Positions 1-11,974 of a stretch of 64,000 nucleotides of DNA are shown one piece after another. How positions within the stretch are numbered: the first letter of the stretch is position 1; each line of letters starts with the position of its first letter. This stretch comes from Schoenoplectus triqueter (lineage: Eukaryota; Streptophyta; Magnoliopsida; Poales; Cyperaceae): NCBI GenBank assembly GCA_964058805.1, contig CAXKVV010000081.1, positions 310,001 to 374,000 on the forward strand, given 5' to 3'. The translations under genes were made by a program, and so were the position numbers. The notes under the pieces are model-generated. The model saw only the letters and a program-made list of their open reading frames with translations, did no database searches and had not been told where the DNA came from.

Positions 1-124
1 AGAACTGGTGTTGTTCTGCCGGTACCGCTTTAATAAAAACATTAGGGCCTGTTTGAAATTTTCCGAAATATCCTCTCTAATCCCTATGCCTGAAGCAAAC
101 CATATTGCCTGAAGTAACTAGTCA

Positions 125-2075
125 TTTAATAATCATTATGTTATCAAATTTTTATGACACAAATAATATTGAAGGATTAACACAAATGTCTTAAAATATT
201 ATTTAGTTTATTCGACTTTATGTCATTACTAACCTCATTTCAATTCATAAAATAATAAAAAAAAATACAAAGATGTCATGAATGATATTTCTTATTCATT
301 TGTATGATATTTCTTATTCATTTGTATGATAATCCTTCATTTGTATGATAATCCTTGTGTTCTTATACCTTTATGATACGAACAATATTGAAAAATTAAC
401 ATAAATGCATTAAAATAATATAAAATTTATTTGAATTTTGATTCATATTTAGCCTTATTTCAACACATAATGTCATCAAAATATTTATTTTGAATAATAT
501 CACTACTCATTTTTATTATAACTATTATGTTCTCGAACCTTTATGACATAAATGACATTGAAAGATTAACACAAATACATTAAAATTATATACAGTTTAT
601 TCAAATTTTGCATCATATATAGTCTCATTTCAATAGATAAAATCCTAAAAATACATAAACTTATATTGAATTATATTCCCTGCTTATTTATATTATAATC
701 ATTATGTTCTCGAAACTTTATGACATGAATAACGTCGAAAGACTAACACAAATATATTAAAATAATATTTAGTTTATTTGAGTTTTGCATCATTTGTAGG
801 ATCATTTTAACACATAAAATCACCAAAACTATACAAATATATTTTGAATGATATTCCCTACTCATTTATGTTATGACCATTATATTCGTGAACTTTTATG
901 ACACAAATAAAGTTGAATGATTTACACAAATCATTAAAAGTGTATGCAGTTTATTCGAGTTCCATATCATTTATAACCTCTTTTTTTAAGATACAAAATA
1001 ATCAAAATACACAAAGTTATTATTAACGATGTCCCCTATTAATTTATATTATAATTAATGACGCAAATAATGTTGAAAGATTGACACATATAGTGTTACA
1101 AATGTATTAAAATCATATTCACTTTATTCAAATTTTATATTATTTTTAGACTCATTACAACGCATAAAATCATAAAAATATATAAAATTATTTTGAACGA
1201 TATTTACTATTCATTATAATCATTGTATTCTCGAATATTTATGACAGAAATAATATTGAATGATTAACATAAATTTTTTAAAAATGTTATTCATTTTATT
1301 TAAATTTTGTATCATTTATTGCCTCATTTCAGCACATAAAATCATCAAATATAAAAAATTATTTTTAATAATGTCCCTACTCATTTATATTATAACCATT
1401 GTGTTTTTAAACATTATGGCACGAACAAGATTGAAAGATTAACACTAATACATTAAAACGTTATGCAATTTATTCCAATTTTGTATCATATGTAGCCTCA
1501 TTTTAATACACAAAATCACTAAAATACATAAAATTAATTTGAATGATATCCAATACTCATTTATATTATAAGCATTTTGTTCTCAAACATTTATGACACG
1601 AATCGTGTTGAAAGATTAACACAAATATATTAAAATGATATTCAGTTTATTCGTGTTTTGTATTATTTGTAGCATTATTTTAACACATAAAATTATCAAA
1701 ATATATAAAATTATTTTGAATGATCTCTCTTATTCACTTATGTTATAACTATTGTGTTCTCGATCTTTTATGACATGAATAGAGTTGAAAGATTAACACA
1801 AAATCATTTAAATAATATTATATTTATTCAAAATTTGTATCAAATGTAGCCTCATTACTACACATAAAATCTTCAAAGTATAGAAAATTATTTTGAATGA
1901 TGTCTACTATTTATTTACATTATAATCATGGTGTTATCAAACTTTTATGACATAAATAGCTATGAAAGATTAACACAAATGGATTAAAATAATATTCAGT
2001 TTATTTGAGTTTTGTCTCATTTATAGCCTAATTTCAGTATATAAAATCACAAAAATTCATAAAGTTTTATTAATG
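125..2075. repeat. Degenerate ~177-bp tandem satellite, about 11 monomers
   Basis: A landmark resembling TTTATGACACAAATAATATTGAA recurs with changes at about 151, 370, 540, 717, 895, 1056, 1238, 1413, 1590, 1767 and 1944. The last four intervals are 177, 177 and 177 bp; others range from 161 to 182. The first interval is ~219 bp because of a local duplication of a TATTTCTTATTCATTTG stretch. Each monomer also carries a GATTAACACAAAT block, an A/T-rich core and a TCATTTATATTATAA block. A period near 177 bp is typical of plant centromeric or heterochromatic satellites, but monomers here differ at many sites, so this is an old or dispersed array. Nothing in it looks coding; the short ORF near 1260 is a by-product of A/T richness. 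Confidence 0.85.
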
Positions 2076-2233
2076 TTTAATAGTTCATCAAAGATTATTA
2101 ATTGCAACCATTCTAAATTATACAAAATTTTGAAGTTCTTCGAAGAATCATTAGACTAAAATAAAATTGCGTGAAATTTAAAAATTCATTGTGAAGATTG
2201 TCAAAATAATGCATTATCAAGGGATCTCTCCCC
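2076..2233. mobile_element. Half of a fold-back MITE (same family as 27895-28278)
   Basis: The stretch contains TTCATCAAAGATTATTA and ends with AAGATTGTCAAAATAATG then a GGGATC-type terminus. These match the right half of the fold-back elements at 4997, 27895 and 60706. The left arm is missing or replaced by satellite. Assignment is by visual similarity only. Confidence 0.5.
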
Positions 2234-3359
2234 ATAAAATAAATATAAAAAATAATTGAGCATGTCTAAAGTTCAAACTCAATAGATCGATTAAATTTTA
2301 GCTCAAACCAGTTCAGCTCAATTTATAATGAGTTAGAGCTTAAATTTGGATCAGTTTGACATGCTTGTAGCCTCTAAAGATCACCTAGAATGTTAAAATA
2401 AATCATTATCAAGCATAACACTGGTACCCCTCCGGAATTGTCTCTTAAATTTCTCCGATAACACACTACTAATTATTGCAAATCAATCCAATCCAATCCA
2501 ATCCTAGTATAGTTTTGCTATCTAGGACATCACCGCGCACCTCATTTTTTATCTATGAAATTTGGTCGCTCTGCAAATGTTCTAGGTGGTAGTTAACTAT
2601 GATGTCCACCATGAGGTCATGAGTTCAAATCCTCCATAGACAAAAAAAATTAAAATTTTTGATCTAAACCCTCATTTTTTCTCAAAAAAAAAATTTCTCA
2701 CTCCGCCACAGTTGATCGCTCTCAATACAATTATTGTCTTTTTGTATGCGTTCTTTTTGAAATCATCTAGTACTTTTCTGACATTTGTTGTGAATATTAT
2801 TGTACTTTTTTACACCAAAGGTCATAATTCTTTTTATTTGATATACTCTTTTATATTAAAGACATGATCTAACATTCAATTCTTTTAAGACTTCAATGTC
2901 TCCTCTCAATATTTATCGGGTTTTAGACTCACGATCTTAATAATAATAATGACGGTATCACTAATTATTTGTGCTAGATATCACGCTAAAAAATAATACT
3001 GATTTTAACTAACTATAAAGCTCAAGTGTAGGAGCCCAAAAAACGAGAATATCAAGGTTCTTGGAGCTTTCTTTTTCTTCATCTTGTGATCTCACACCGT
3101 CAAACACCCGTTGTATTGGATCAAGGACGTTGTCCGCCGGACAAGCTCCTCGGCTCGATAGGCGCTGCCACTTCCCACCTTGGCATTTTTCAGCATTTTT
3201 AATGATCGCCCAACTTACAAAATACAGCATGAATGCGATATTTTTAAGAAAAGGGATATGTTCGTTCCAGAAAATTTCAATGTCACTGAAAAAGATGAGT
3301 TTCAGAATCAACTAATCGCGATTAGATTAATTAGTACCTAATAACAAATTAATAATACT
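2234..3359. other. Intergenic stretch with TE debris, no gene recognised
   Basis: 2250-2370 has a degenerate GCTCAA/TCAGCTC-rich stretch like the ends of decayed hAT elements. 3040-3200 is locally GC-richer (around CGTTGTATTGGATC and CGGCTCGATAGGCGC) and may be a retrotransposon remnant. Short overlapping ORFs on both strands at 3009-3315 match no protein family I recognise and are probably chance. Confidence 0.4.
2560..2720 (+). mobile_element. tRNA-related SINE-like fragment
   Basis: A B-box-like GAGTTCAAATCC lies at 2621-2632 and an A-box-like TGGTAGTTAACT at 2587-2598, about 34 bp apart, which is tRNA-like spacing. The GGTCATGAGTTCAAATCCTC context is typical of plant tRNA-derived SINE heads. 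An A-rich stretch follows. No flanking duplication was found, so the borders are approximate. Confidence 0.4.
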
Positions 3360-3935
3360 GTACTTCTGTCAAATTATCCATGATCCGATCTGAGAAATAG
3401 TAAAAATTATCCGATCCGTATTCGTATCCGAAAATATTTGTATCTGTATCTGTATTCATATCCGAATTTTTTTTACGGATAAAGATATGATTTGACTATT
3501 ACCTATCTGTATCCGGTCATTTAGCTATTATTCATCAATATCCGACTCTATCCGAAAGTATCCAATCCGATATTATCCGATATTATCCGATTTTATCCAA
3601 ATAAGTATCCGAAATATTTTTATTATATATTTTTTAATTAGATTTTTAGTGTACATTATAAATGTAATTTATTTTATATTAAATTTGTGTTAATGTATGA
3701 TATTTTTTATAATTCATTGCTACATTTGAACTATTAATACAATAATTCATTGATACATTTGAACTATAAAAAAATAGTATGCAATTATTTTTCAATAATA
3801 CATATAATATTTTTATTTAATATCTAAAATATATTCATATTCGTATTTATATTCGTCCAATATCTAAATATTCGTCTAATATCCGATCTGCATCCATATC
3901 TGAACTATCCGTATCTGATCCGTTTACAACTCTAT
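3360..3935. mobile_element. Degenerate hAT-like fragment with ATCCG-motif ends
   Basis: Both ends are packed with variants of ATCCGATATCCGTATCCG around an A/T-rich core. The right end reads GATCCGTTTACAACTCTA, resembling a hAT-type terminus (TAGAGTTGTAAACGGATC on the other strand). The matching left terminus is not intact and no TSD was found. Similar ATCCG-rich pieces occur at 37543-37664 and 39075-39150. Confidence 0.4.
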
Positions 3936-4305
3936 TTGAAATGCACTTATATTTCAAACTAATATTTATGCTAAGTTACATAAAATATATTTTTCTGGTT
4001 TAGATCCAACGATGCAGATCTTAAATTTTTTCAGTATATAGGTCCCCTCGAGGATAAATACCGTCATCATTGTTATTTTAAGTGGAAATTAGATTTAGGA
4101 GAAACAAACACATGCCTCAGCACGTGGGAGAACATCTCCAGTCGATTGTGCCGTGTCCCAATCCACACCGGAATAGGTGTAACATAACTCTTTTTGTACA
4201 ATTATTGTTAACATTAACATCGGTTTCATAACTCCAATTAATAACATCTAGACCTAGGCGATAGTGCATCATTGTTGGTTGGATCGATAGTGCACCAGTC
4301 ACCAC

Positions 4306-4978
4306 TAGAGTTTTAAAAAAACCCGGACGGGTCAGACCCGACCCGCTGAACCCGTGGCCGCGACCCGTCCCGCCCCGACCCGTGACTCAACCCGTCAAAC
4401 CCGTGACCCGTTAGAACCGACGGGTCTAGCACGGGCGCGGGCAAAAAAATTTCAAAAAAACCCGTGCTAGACCCGACCCGTTTTGGACCCGTCCCGACCC
4501 GACCCGACCCGCCCAACCCGTGCAAACCCGCCCCCGCCCCGACCCGACCCGTCCCGGGAATCCGTGCAAACCCGGGAAATTTCAAAAAAATTCAAAAAAA
4601 TATGGAAAAACTTAATTTTTTTGGTAAAAATATAAATAATTATATATATTAAATATTCTTAATAATTATTTTTGAATTTTTCGGAAATTTTGAGAATTTA
4701 TTTGAATTTTATTGGGTTATTTTTGAATTTTGAAAAAAAAAAAAAAAACCTTGGACCCGACCCGACCCGCCCCGCCCTTGGACCCGACCCGCCCCGCCCC
4801 GCTGACCCGTCCGACCCGACGGGTCTAGGACGGGTCGCGGCCAAACCCCCCAAAATGGACCCGTCCTAACCCGTCCCGTGAAAACCCGTTGACCCGTCCC
4901 GACCCGTCCCGCCAAAACCCGCCGACCCGTGCAAACCCGTCCCGACCCGACCCGACCCGACCCGTTTTTAATACTCTA
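4306..4978. mobile_element. Non-autonomous hAT element (673 bp) with intact TSD
   Basis: An 8-bp duplication GTCACCAC flanks the element (4298-4305 and 4979-4986). The termini are TAGAGTTTTAAAAA and TTTTTAATACTCTA. Behind both ends lie arrays of ACCCG/ACCCGTCC words; the middle is A/T-rich. The subterminal segment with GGGTCTAGCACGGGCGCGGG matches the start of the hAT at 61523, so this is a deletion derivative of that family, presumably moved by its transposase. ORFs of 60-90 residues inside are proline/arginine-rich readings of the 5-mer arrays, not genes. Confidence 0.88.
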
Positions 4979-4996
4979 GTCACCACCCTGTGGCAT

Positions 4997-5399
4997 TTAA
5001 AAAGGGCAGGAATCTTTGATAATGAGTTATTTTGATAATTTTAATAATTTTGACAATGAATCTTTAACTAAATATAAAAAAATAAAAATAAAAAAATCTT
5101 ATAGATATGTTTTTCTACTTATACATTGATGGTAATTAAAATTTCATATAATTTCATTATTATTTACTAATCCATCAGTGCTCATCAAAATATTATATAC
5201 TTTGTAACGGTTTCAATTTAATGGTTTTTAATGGACAATTAAAATGATAATGAAATTATATAAAATTTAAATCACCATCAATCTATAAGTTAAAGAACAT
5301 ATCTATAAAAAAATTTCTATTTTTAAATTTTTTTCATATTTAAAAATCCATTATCAAAATTATCAAAATAACCATTGTCAAATGATCCCTTCCTTTAAA
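4997..5399. mobile_element. Fold-back MITE, ~400 bp
   Basis: The two halves are inverted copies. The left arm reads GATAATGAGTTATTTTGATAA and the right arm ATTATCAAAATAACCATTGTC, continuing inward through CATCAATCTATAAGTT-type sequence. The outermost bases are AAAGGGCAGGAATC and GATCCCTTCCTTT. Related copies lie at 2076 (half), 27895 and 60706. No clear TSD. It has no coding capacity. Confidence 0.75.
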
Positions 5400-5742
5400 A
5401 AAAATATACCTAAGATACGTGTAAAAAAATGCTACATTGAGGTTATGAGGTATCCAATAGATAATTTATATTACAAGTTCGTACCAGTAACATGGCAGAT
5501 CGCTTTTGCTTAATTGCTTGGAGACAAAGGGTGCCCTTATGGCCTTATTTTTGTAGATGATATATTCCACTAGGCCACCATCACTATTTTTTAACTGTTT
5601 TGCAAAGCCATGTGCTCAAAAAAAATTTAGGACAAACTTTTGGTTAGAAAATTTGTGTTGTTACTATGATTAATTAACAATGCGCTGGTGATGCCGAGCA
5701 ATGAAATACACGGATGAAATTTCTTTTTTGAAATTAACTAGC
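5400..5742. other. Short A/T-rich spacer, no gene seen
   Basis: Unique-looking A/T-rich DNA between a fold-back MITE and the chromovirus target site. No ORF above ~40 codons, RNA gene or repeat was recognised. Confidence 0.5.
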
Positions 5743-5747
5743 ATTTA

Positions 5748-7325
5748 TGTCAGCATCTGCAGTGTTGCTAACAAATGAATTGAATGTGGAGAGGATTAAC
5801 CATGAGGAGGAGCCCAATGAGGAGGAGAGCATGATAAAGAAGGAGAATCTGTTGAAAGATAAACTTAATTTTAGTATTAAAGTTAAATAAATTAGAAAAT
5901 AAAGGGGGACTCTTTGGCTTCAGCATTTTGGCAGAATTTTAAGGCTGATTAATGACAGTATTTGAAGGGGCAACTGGATGTGGAATTTAGTGTATGACCT
6001 ATGGATAGAAAGCTCTTGAAGTCTAGTTTCCAATGGTTCAAATTCCAAGTCGTTTGGAGTTCTCTACAGAGAGTTATGACGATTTTAGTGGACATGGGTC
6101 AGCTGAAAGAGTGCTGTTTAGAATTCTGTTTTTATTATATATTTTTATTACGAATTTTAAGAGTCATGTCTAAGGCTATAAACAGATTTGTATTATGTTG
6201 TAAGCAAGTAAGAGAGAAGAGAAAATAGTGTAAGAGAAATAGAAGATATAGTTTGAATAGAAAGAAATTTTAGAATTATTCTCTCTTCCTTCCACTGAGA
6301 TATATCATATTATAACAAATTGGTATCAAAGTCAGGTTCAGTTGATCAAGAGAGATCTACCATGGCGAAAAAAAAGAAGAAGAAAAAAGATGTTGAAGAA
6401 AAAAATATGGTGAGTCTCGATATTTATTTTAAAGAAAGTTAAGTGTTAAGAGTGTTATCTGAGTTTATTTTAGTATATGAGTTTTTTCTTTGTTGTTAGG
6501 AGCATTGAAAAAAATATTAGTGAAAAAATCCCCTTACATTTTTGTGAGAAAAGAAAAAGTGTTGGGATAATGAAAAAATATTATGTGGTGATTTTTTTTT
6601 GTTAAAAAAGAGGAGAAAAAAAAAGAAAAGAGTGGAGATAGTTTTAGAGATATTGTAAGAAAAAAAATTATCAATGATGAGAGTTATGTATCAAGCAGCG
6701 AATGTTACAAAAGCGTGGTGAAGTTTTTGCTAGTGGTCTTCGAAGAATCGGTGAGTGAAGCCGACATGAGCAATGACTCATGATAGCCTGTGCAATGAGT
6801 GTCAGGATAAAAGAACTAGCAACATTATGAGACGTTTTGCTAGAAGTGTGCGAAGACCATGAGAAGATATGGTGTGGAGCCACATGAAAAAGGTGAAGAG
6901 AGGAATTGATCAATGAATAAGGTGAAGAGAGGAATCAAACGGAGTTGGTGATTAGAATCAATTGAGAGTTAGTTCAGATCTTCTTTATTTGCGGACGGTT
7001 TGATAGTAGAAAAAAAGGAACAAACTGGAGATGATCGCCATATTAATTTTTTTTTCTATTTTGATTAACTACAGTTTGTTGTAAGTTGATTAATAATGAT
7101 TGTGTTGGACTGAGTTAGCTATAAATAATTTGTAAAGCGGATTGTACCTCTCTGTTGTTGAATAATATTGAACTGCTACCTCATTTTCCAAATTTCTTAT
7201 GTTTTCTTTCTTTTATCTAGTTTTCTGAGGATTAAATCTTTCTTGCTTAATTCTCTTCATTGATTGTGTATTTTTTTTCTCACACTGAGTTGGAATTGCT
7301 TTGTTCTGAGCTTTGACTCATAATA
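5748..7325 (+). repeat. 5' LTR of the chromovirus, enlarged by an insertion
   Basis: It matches the 3' LTR (26978-27468, 491 bp) at both ends, including AGAGGATTAACCATGAGGAG and a TAGCTATAAATA TATA box (7118). It is 1578 bp long because a piece of another LTR retrotransposon (5850-~6900) sits inside it. About six bases of the original LTR next to the insertion are missing. Confidence 0.85.
5850..6900 (+). mobile_element. Truncated LTR retrotransposon inside the chromovirus 5' LTR
   Basis: A second LTR starts TGTTGAAAGATAAAC at 5850 and ends ATATTATAACA at 6317 (468 bp). It is followed at once by TTGGTATCAAAGTCAGG, a primer binding site like that for initiator Met tRNA. Internal sequence continues with an ATG at 6361 that opens a Lys-rich reading frame (gag start?). 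The element then stops near 6900 without a 3' LTR. A 26-bp repeat (AAGGTGAAGAGAGGAA) lies at the right junction. The end and any TSD are lost. Confidence 0.65.
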
Positions 7326-7376
7326 ATTAGTATCAGGGTCAGGTTCCCACGCTAGAGTATCAAGATCTGTGATCAA

Positions 7377-9278
7377 GTGATGGTAGGAAAAGGAAAAAAT
7401 AGTGTTATTACTTTAGAGTATCTGATGGAACGAATGGAAGCCTTGGATGCTAATGCAAATGCAAATGCAAGGATCGATATATTACAGGTCTCATGGAACA
7501 AGAAGTGCGATCAACAGTTTTATGATCTTGAAATAACAATGGAGGGGCAGATCTTGAAATTAGTTAACGATCAAGAGATGCAACGACAGTAGTTCAAGCT
7601 ACTAAGATTAAGGAGATAATTGAGAAATTTGACTCTTTGGAGGTGAAATTGGCTCAGGGAGGTAGTATTTTCTCATCACCTCGCTTTGGATCAACTGAGG
7701 GTCAAGGCAAGCCTTTGTATCAAAGAGATTTGATCATGCCAAGAGTTCATATTCAAGGTCCTAAGTAGGATTTTTCCGTATTCACTAAAGAAGATCTAGA
7801 CGAATGGGTAGCTCAGTGTGAGTACATTTTTGAAATGTATGACACTCCCGATGATCAAAAGGTGATACAAGCAGTGATAAATTTTAGAGGAGAGACAAGT
7901 TCGTGGTATAGGGGGTTCAAGTCCAATAGAGAACACCTTTCTTGACAACACTTGAGATGAAGGGTTTGGTGCAACAAGATAGCTTGAGAAACTATATAAA
8001 ATAATTTAAAATTATTAAATCTAGATCTCAAGTAGAATTTGCCTATCTACCTGGAAGTCATTATGTCACTGCTTTTATAAGTGGCTTAAGAGATAACATA
8101 AAATACCTAGTTATTTCACAGCAACACACAAACTTATTGAGTGCATTCCAATATGCTAAGCATATATAAGAGTGCAATCTCTAGAGACAAAATGGATGAG
8201 ATAAAACCCATAAATGGTAAAGAAAATATAAAAATGTCCTTATAGATCGTAGGAGGGCATTAAGACTGTGCTTTAAATATGGTGAAAAATAATATCCTGA
8301 CCATCAATGCAAGGTCAACAGTTTTGTACACCCAACAGTACAGGGTGTTGAATGTGGCATTTTAGAAAATAACTCTATGGTGGTGGTGATGGCAACTGGT
8401 ATAAAAGTAGTCACTGACAGTAAATGTATTAATCTCATATTTTCATTACAAGGACATGAGTTTTGTTCAGATATGAGAATACTAGATATAAAGAGGTATG
8501 ATATGATATTCGGGCTAGACTGGTTGGCCCTTTACAAACCATGCAAGTAGATTGGTTGGAGAGATGAGTTTTATTTTATAAGGAAGAAAAATTATTAATT
8601 TTGCAAGTACAAGAAGAAAATATAACAGTGCATTTTTGTGACAGTTTGATAATGAACAGGAGAGAAGAGTTCATCCTGAACTAAGTGATATATTACAACA
8701 GTTCCAAGAAGTATTCTCTGAACCAAAAAAGCTACCATCTTTCAGAAAGTCAGACCATCAAATCATACTTAAACATAATGATGTACTAATGAATCAAAAG
8801 TCATATCGGTAAAATTACTATCAGAAATTAGAATTAGACAAAATAATAGAAGAGTTGATTAAAAACTCATTAATCCAACCATCCTCAAGTCCATATGAAT
8901 CTACTATTTTATTGGTTAAGAAGAAGGACAAAAGTTGGCACCTTTGTGTGGTTTATAGGAGATTAAATGAGCAGACCATTAAGAATAAGTACCCAATATC
9001 AATTATAGATGATCTGCTAGATGAACTAAATGGAACAAGGATTCTTTTCAAAAATTGATTTGAGATGTGACTATCACCAAATAAGAATGAAAGCAGAAGG
9101 CATTCCTAAAATGACATTTATGACTCATGAAAGCCATTATGAGTACCTTGTCATGCCATTTGTGCTCACAAATGCAGCAGTAACCTTTCAGGCTATAACG
9201 AATGATATTTTCATATCTATTTTGAGAATGTTTGTTCTAGTATTTTTTGATGATATATTGATTTACAGTGCCAATGTG
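7377..9278 (+). pseudogene. Chromovirus gag-protease-RT (first part), degenerate
   Basis: Reading frames are broken by stops and shifts. In order: a gag start at 7377 (MVGKGKNSVITLEYLMERME); gag body with a W-Y-R segment near 7905; a protease end with the RYDMIFGLDWLALY motif near 8500, equivalent to the Y-D-x-I-L-G-M-D-W-L signature; then RT from 8855. RT shows [33 protein letters not shown] and the catalytic FFDDILIYS at 9244-9270. The copia element is inserted a few codons after the catalytic box (TSD GAGAC), and the frame resumes at 23930. The reaction was copying of element RNA to DNA; this copy cannot do so. Confidence 0.8.
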
Positions 9279-9283
9279 GAGAC

Positions 9284-9534
9284 TATTAAAATTAAACGGA
9301 AGAAAGTAAGAAAACTAAAAATGATTTTTGGTGGATGAAGATTGAAAAACGTAAGAGATTTGGAAAAGCAAATTATTCTATTTATCTTTTCTGTATAAAT
9401 TTTATTTTATTTACCTACTATATTTACCTCCAGTATGGTTACCACTATTACCACACTATGTTCACTGCATGTGATATTAAATTATAATAAGTCAAAAGAG
9501 ATAAAATAAATTAAATACATGATGCAATTTTAAC
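9284..9534 (-). repeat. 3' LTR of the copia element
   Basis: 251 bp, matching 23669-23929 across its length with scattered substitutions and small indels. On the minus strand the polypurine tract AAGGGGG (CCCCCTT at 9535-9541) lies immediately upstream. Confidence 0.88.
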
Positions 9535-9848
9535 ACCCCCTTAAACCAACGAGAGTTTGGATAAAAGAAATAAGTGTTAAGATTTTGTTTGAGCTTTAGT
9601 AAACAAATCAACAATCTACAGTTCAGATGGAATATAGTGAAGAAATATTATTCCAGTGTTATAATGTTGTCTCGCAAAGAATACATCAACTCCAATGTGC
9701 TTAGTTAGTTCATATTTTGTGGGATTTTTAGCAATCTGAATAGCACTTGTATTATCACAGTACAAAAGGGGTTGGCTTTAATATACGAATACCAATATCC
9801 TCAAGGAGCCATTGGAGCCAAACTACTTCAGCTATCGTGGCAGACATA

Positions 9849-11974
9849 TGTTAGTTTGTAATAATCTTGAAGTCAATAATACGATAAATTGGTTATATAA
9901 ACCTTTGTTCATGAATAAAAATATTTAAATGATATGTTGTTTCCTCGAGTATTATTGAATTTATGAATCATTCCGAGTTCATGACTGGAATTGTGAAACT
10001 TCATAATATAGAATATACTCTTAAAAGTCACTAACCAAGGTAATTAGCAGGAACACTAATTAACCGTTATCAGGTTAGTATGTGGATTAAATGATGGTCA
10101 AGTTTTACAGACCATAGACAAAGAGTTGTCATTTTAATCACATAGATAGATGTTCTAGGAACATCGTATTTGATAGACCCCAAATGAAACATTAAATGGA
10201 ATTGTATTCGTGTCATTAATGTTTTCGTTCAGTATTAAATTCTAAAGTATGAGGTATTCATCTTTCCTACATAAGATATGTATGTGTGTGATTTCTACCA
10301 AACGTTATCCGTAAAAGGTGGCTATAAAGGTAACTCTTCGGTATACATAACTTATGCGGAGGAAGAGATGGTTTGCCAAAAGTACTATTGTCCCTCGTAT
10401 TTCTATACGAGTTATAGCATCACTGGGCCCCTTGATAGAGTAAGATTATCTGCTAGCAGTATAATTACAAGAGTAATTATATTTGATAATTTACTCAGGA
10501 TCAAGAAAATATTAAGTTTGCAATGATGACACATACCTACCTTGAAACTGATCTAATAGCTATGAGACAAAAGAATTAAACACAAGTAAATAGTTTACTG
10601 GATCATGTTATTGTACAGTACATCATCATCTGTGTAATTGGATGGTCATAGTGCATTCTGCCAGATGCCACCTATGATTATAGAAGTTAAAACAGTTTTA
10701 ACTCTATTTACCAACATAACACGGATCCTGTCGGGTCACACCGTATAGGAGTTAATCGGAGAATCTTATTGATTAATTATAAATTATTTATAATTAATAA
10801 TAAGATGGTTATAATTAATTATATATGATATAATTATATATGTCATAAAAATGACAAGAAGCAAAAATCAGATTGAATTTATAACGTGTTGGACACGTAG
10901 TATAAATTCGCCGAAACAACAACCGAGAAAAATATAATTGTACATGATAATTATATATATTTGATTTGGATTTTAAATGTTAATTATGGATTTGAATTAT
11001 GGGCCAAAAGCCCATTAATAATTAAAGCCTTAATTAATAATTAAAAGCCCCAAAATCAGAAAAGCCCAAAATCTAAAAGCCCAAGGGTATTTCGGTAATT
11101 TGGCCAAAAGCCCAATGACAAACTTGTAAATTTGGACCTTAGATGACATCATGCATGACATCATATATGACATCATCCATGACATCATACATGACATCAT
11201 CCATGACATCATCCATGACATCATCCATGACATCATACATGACATCATCCATGACATCATACATGACATCATCCTCAAGGGTATTTTGGTAATTTGGCAA
11301 TCCCAAATTTGGCTATAAATAGAGGGGTGGGGTGAGAGAGAAAATTACACCAAATCAGTTCTACTTTCTCTCTCTCGGTATACGGTTGTTTCAGAATTCA
11401 CGGGATCGGTGAATAGTGTTTTTACGAAAGTTGCGGTATTTCTGCACATTTGTGAAACAGAATTACTGCGAGTCATGAATAGTACTATTTCGTCTTTTTC
11501 TCGGGTGAATAGTGTTTTTGCGAGAAACCGCGGTTTACGGTATTTCTGGCAAAAGAAATAAGCCGCTCTCTGGTTTGTCCTGATGGATAACCTACAGAGG
11601 CATCAAACGTTTGGTGCTCCGAGACAAGCCGATTTTCATTCCAATTGAAATTTGGAAGCGAGGTATAACATCTTATATTAATCTATTTAATTGTTAAGTA
11701 GATTAATGTTTTAGAAATCAATCATGGAGTAGATCAATAAAGGTTTAAAGAGGTGTGTATCTCTCGGTAATCATCCGACATATCACTTTAACTCTAAACT
11801 TAAGTTAGAAGTAAAATAATATTTTACCGTCTTTTGTAAAGGATTAAATGTCTGTAACTCTCGGTAATTATCCGACATACTTTAATCCCTAACTTAAGTA
11901 GAAGTAAAAATTTTGTTCTACGGTCTTTCTGCAGCTTGAGCATTAACGGAATTTGGGCATTCCGAATCCCAACA
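9849..11974. mobile_element. 2.1-kb solo LTR inside copia RNase H, TSD ACATA
   Basis: It starts TGTTAGTTTGTAATAATC and ends CGAATCCCAACA, flanked by ACATA at 9844-9848 and 11975-11979. If it is removed with one TSD, the copia RNase H frame closes cleanly (…AKLRAMSATIAEVV…), which confirms the borders. It has a promoter-like GGCTATAAATAGAGGGG (TATA box ~11312), a 12-bp minisatellite (11137-11275), a repeated AGTGTTTTT-CGGTATTTCTG block (11410 and 11503) and a ~97-bp duplication (11753 and 11850, CTCTCGGTAAT-ATCCGACATA). There is no coding sequence; the ORF at 11030-11278 is the minisatellite read as Met/Ser. Its parent family was not identified. Confidence 0.85.
11137..11275. repeat. 12-bp minisatellite ATGACATCATCC / ATGACATCATAC
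   Basis: Around a dozen head-to-tail copies of ATGACATCAT plus CC, AC, GC or AT. Each unit contains TGACATCA, close to the palindromic TGACGTCA core recognised by bZIP factors. It lies ~40 bp upstream of the solo LTR's TATA box, a position where it could act on transcription. Confidence 0.9.

Noticed and set aside
125..2075. CRISPR-like spaced repeats
   Set aside because: Plant DNA; units are contiguous 177-bp monomers without constant short repeats and unique spacers.
2560..2720. A genuine tRNA gene
   Set aside because: A- and B-box-like words are present but no cloverleaf with paired acceptor stem can be formed; more consistent with a SINE head.
3009..3315. Two overlapping ORFs on opposite strands (84 and 100 residues)
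   Set aside because: No domain, no splice context, overlap each other; probably chance in a locally GC-richer patch.
4313..4915. Pro/Arg/Gly-rich ORFs on both strands of the hAT MITE
   Set aside because: They read the ACCCG 5-mer array in all frames; not genes.
4306..4978. Telomere-like repeats (C-rich 5-7-mers)
   Set aside because: The unit is ACCCG, not the plant telomere CCCTAAA, and a TSD-flanked hAT element explains it.
11030..11278. Met/Ser/Trp-rich ORF on the minus strand
   Set aside because: It is a frame through the ATGACATCATCC minisatellite; no start context or homology.
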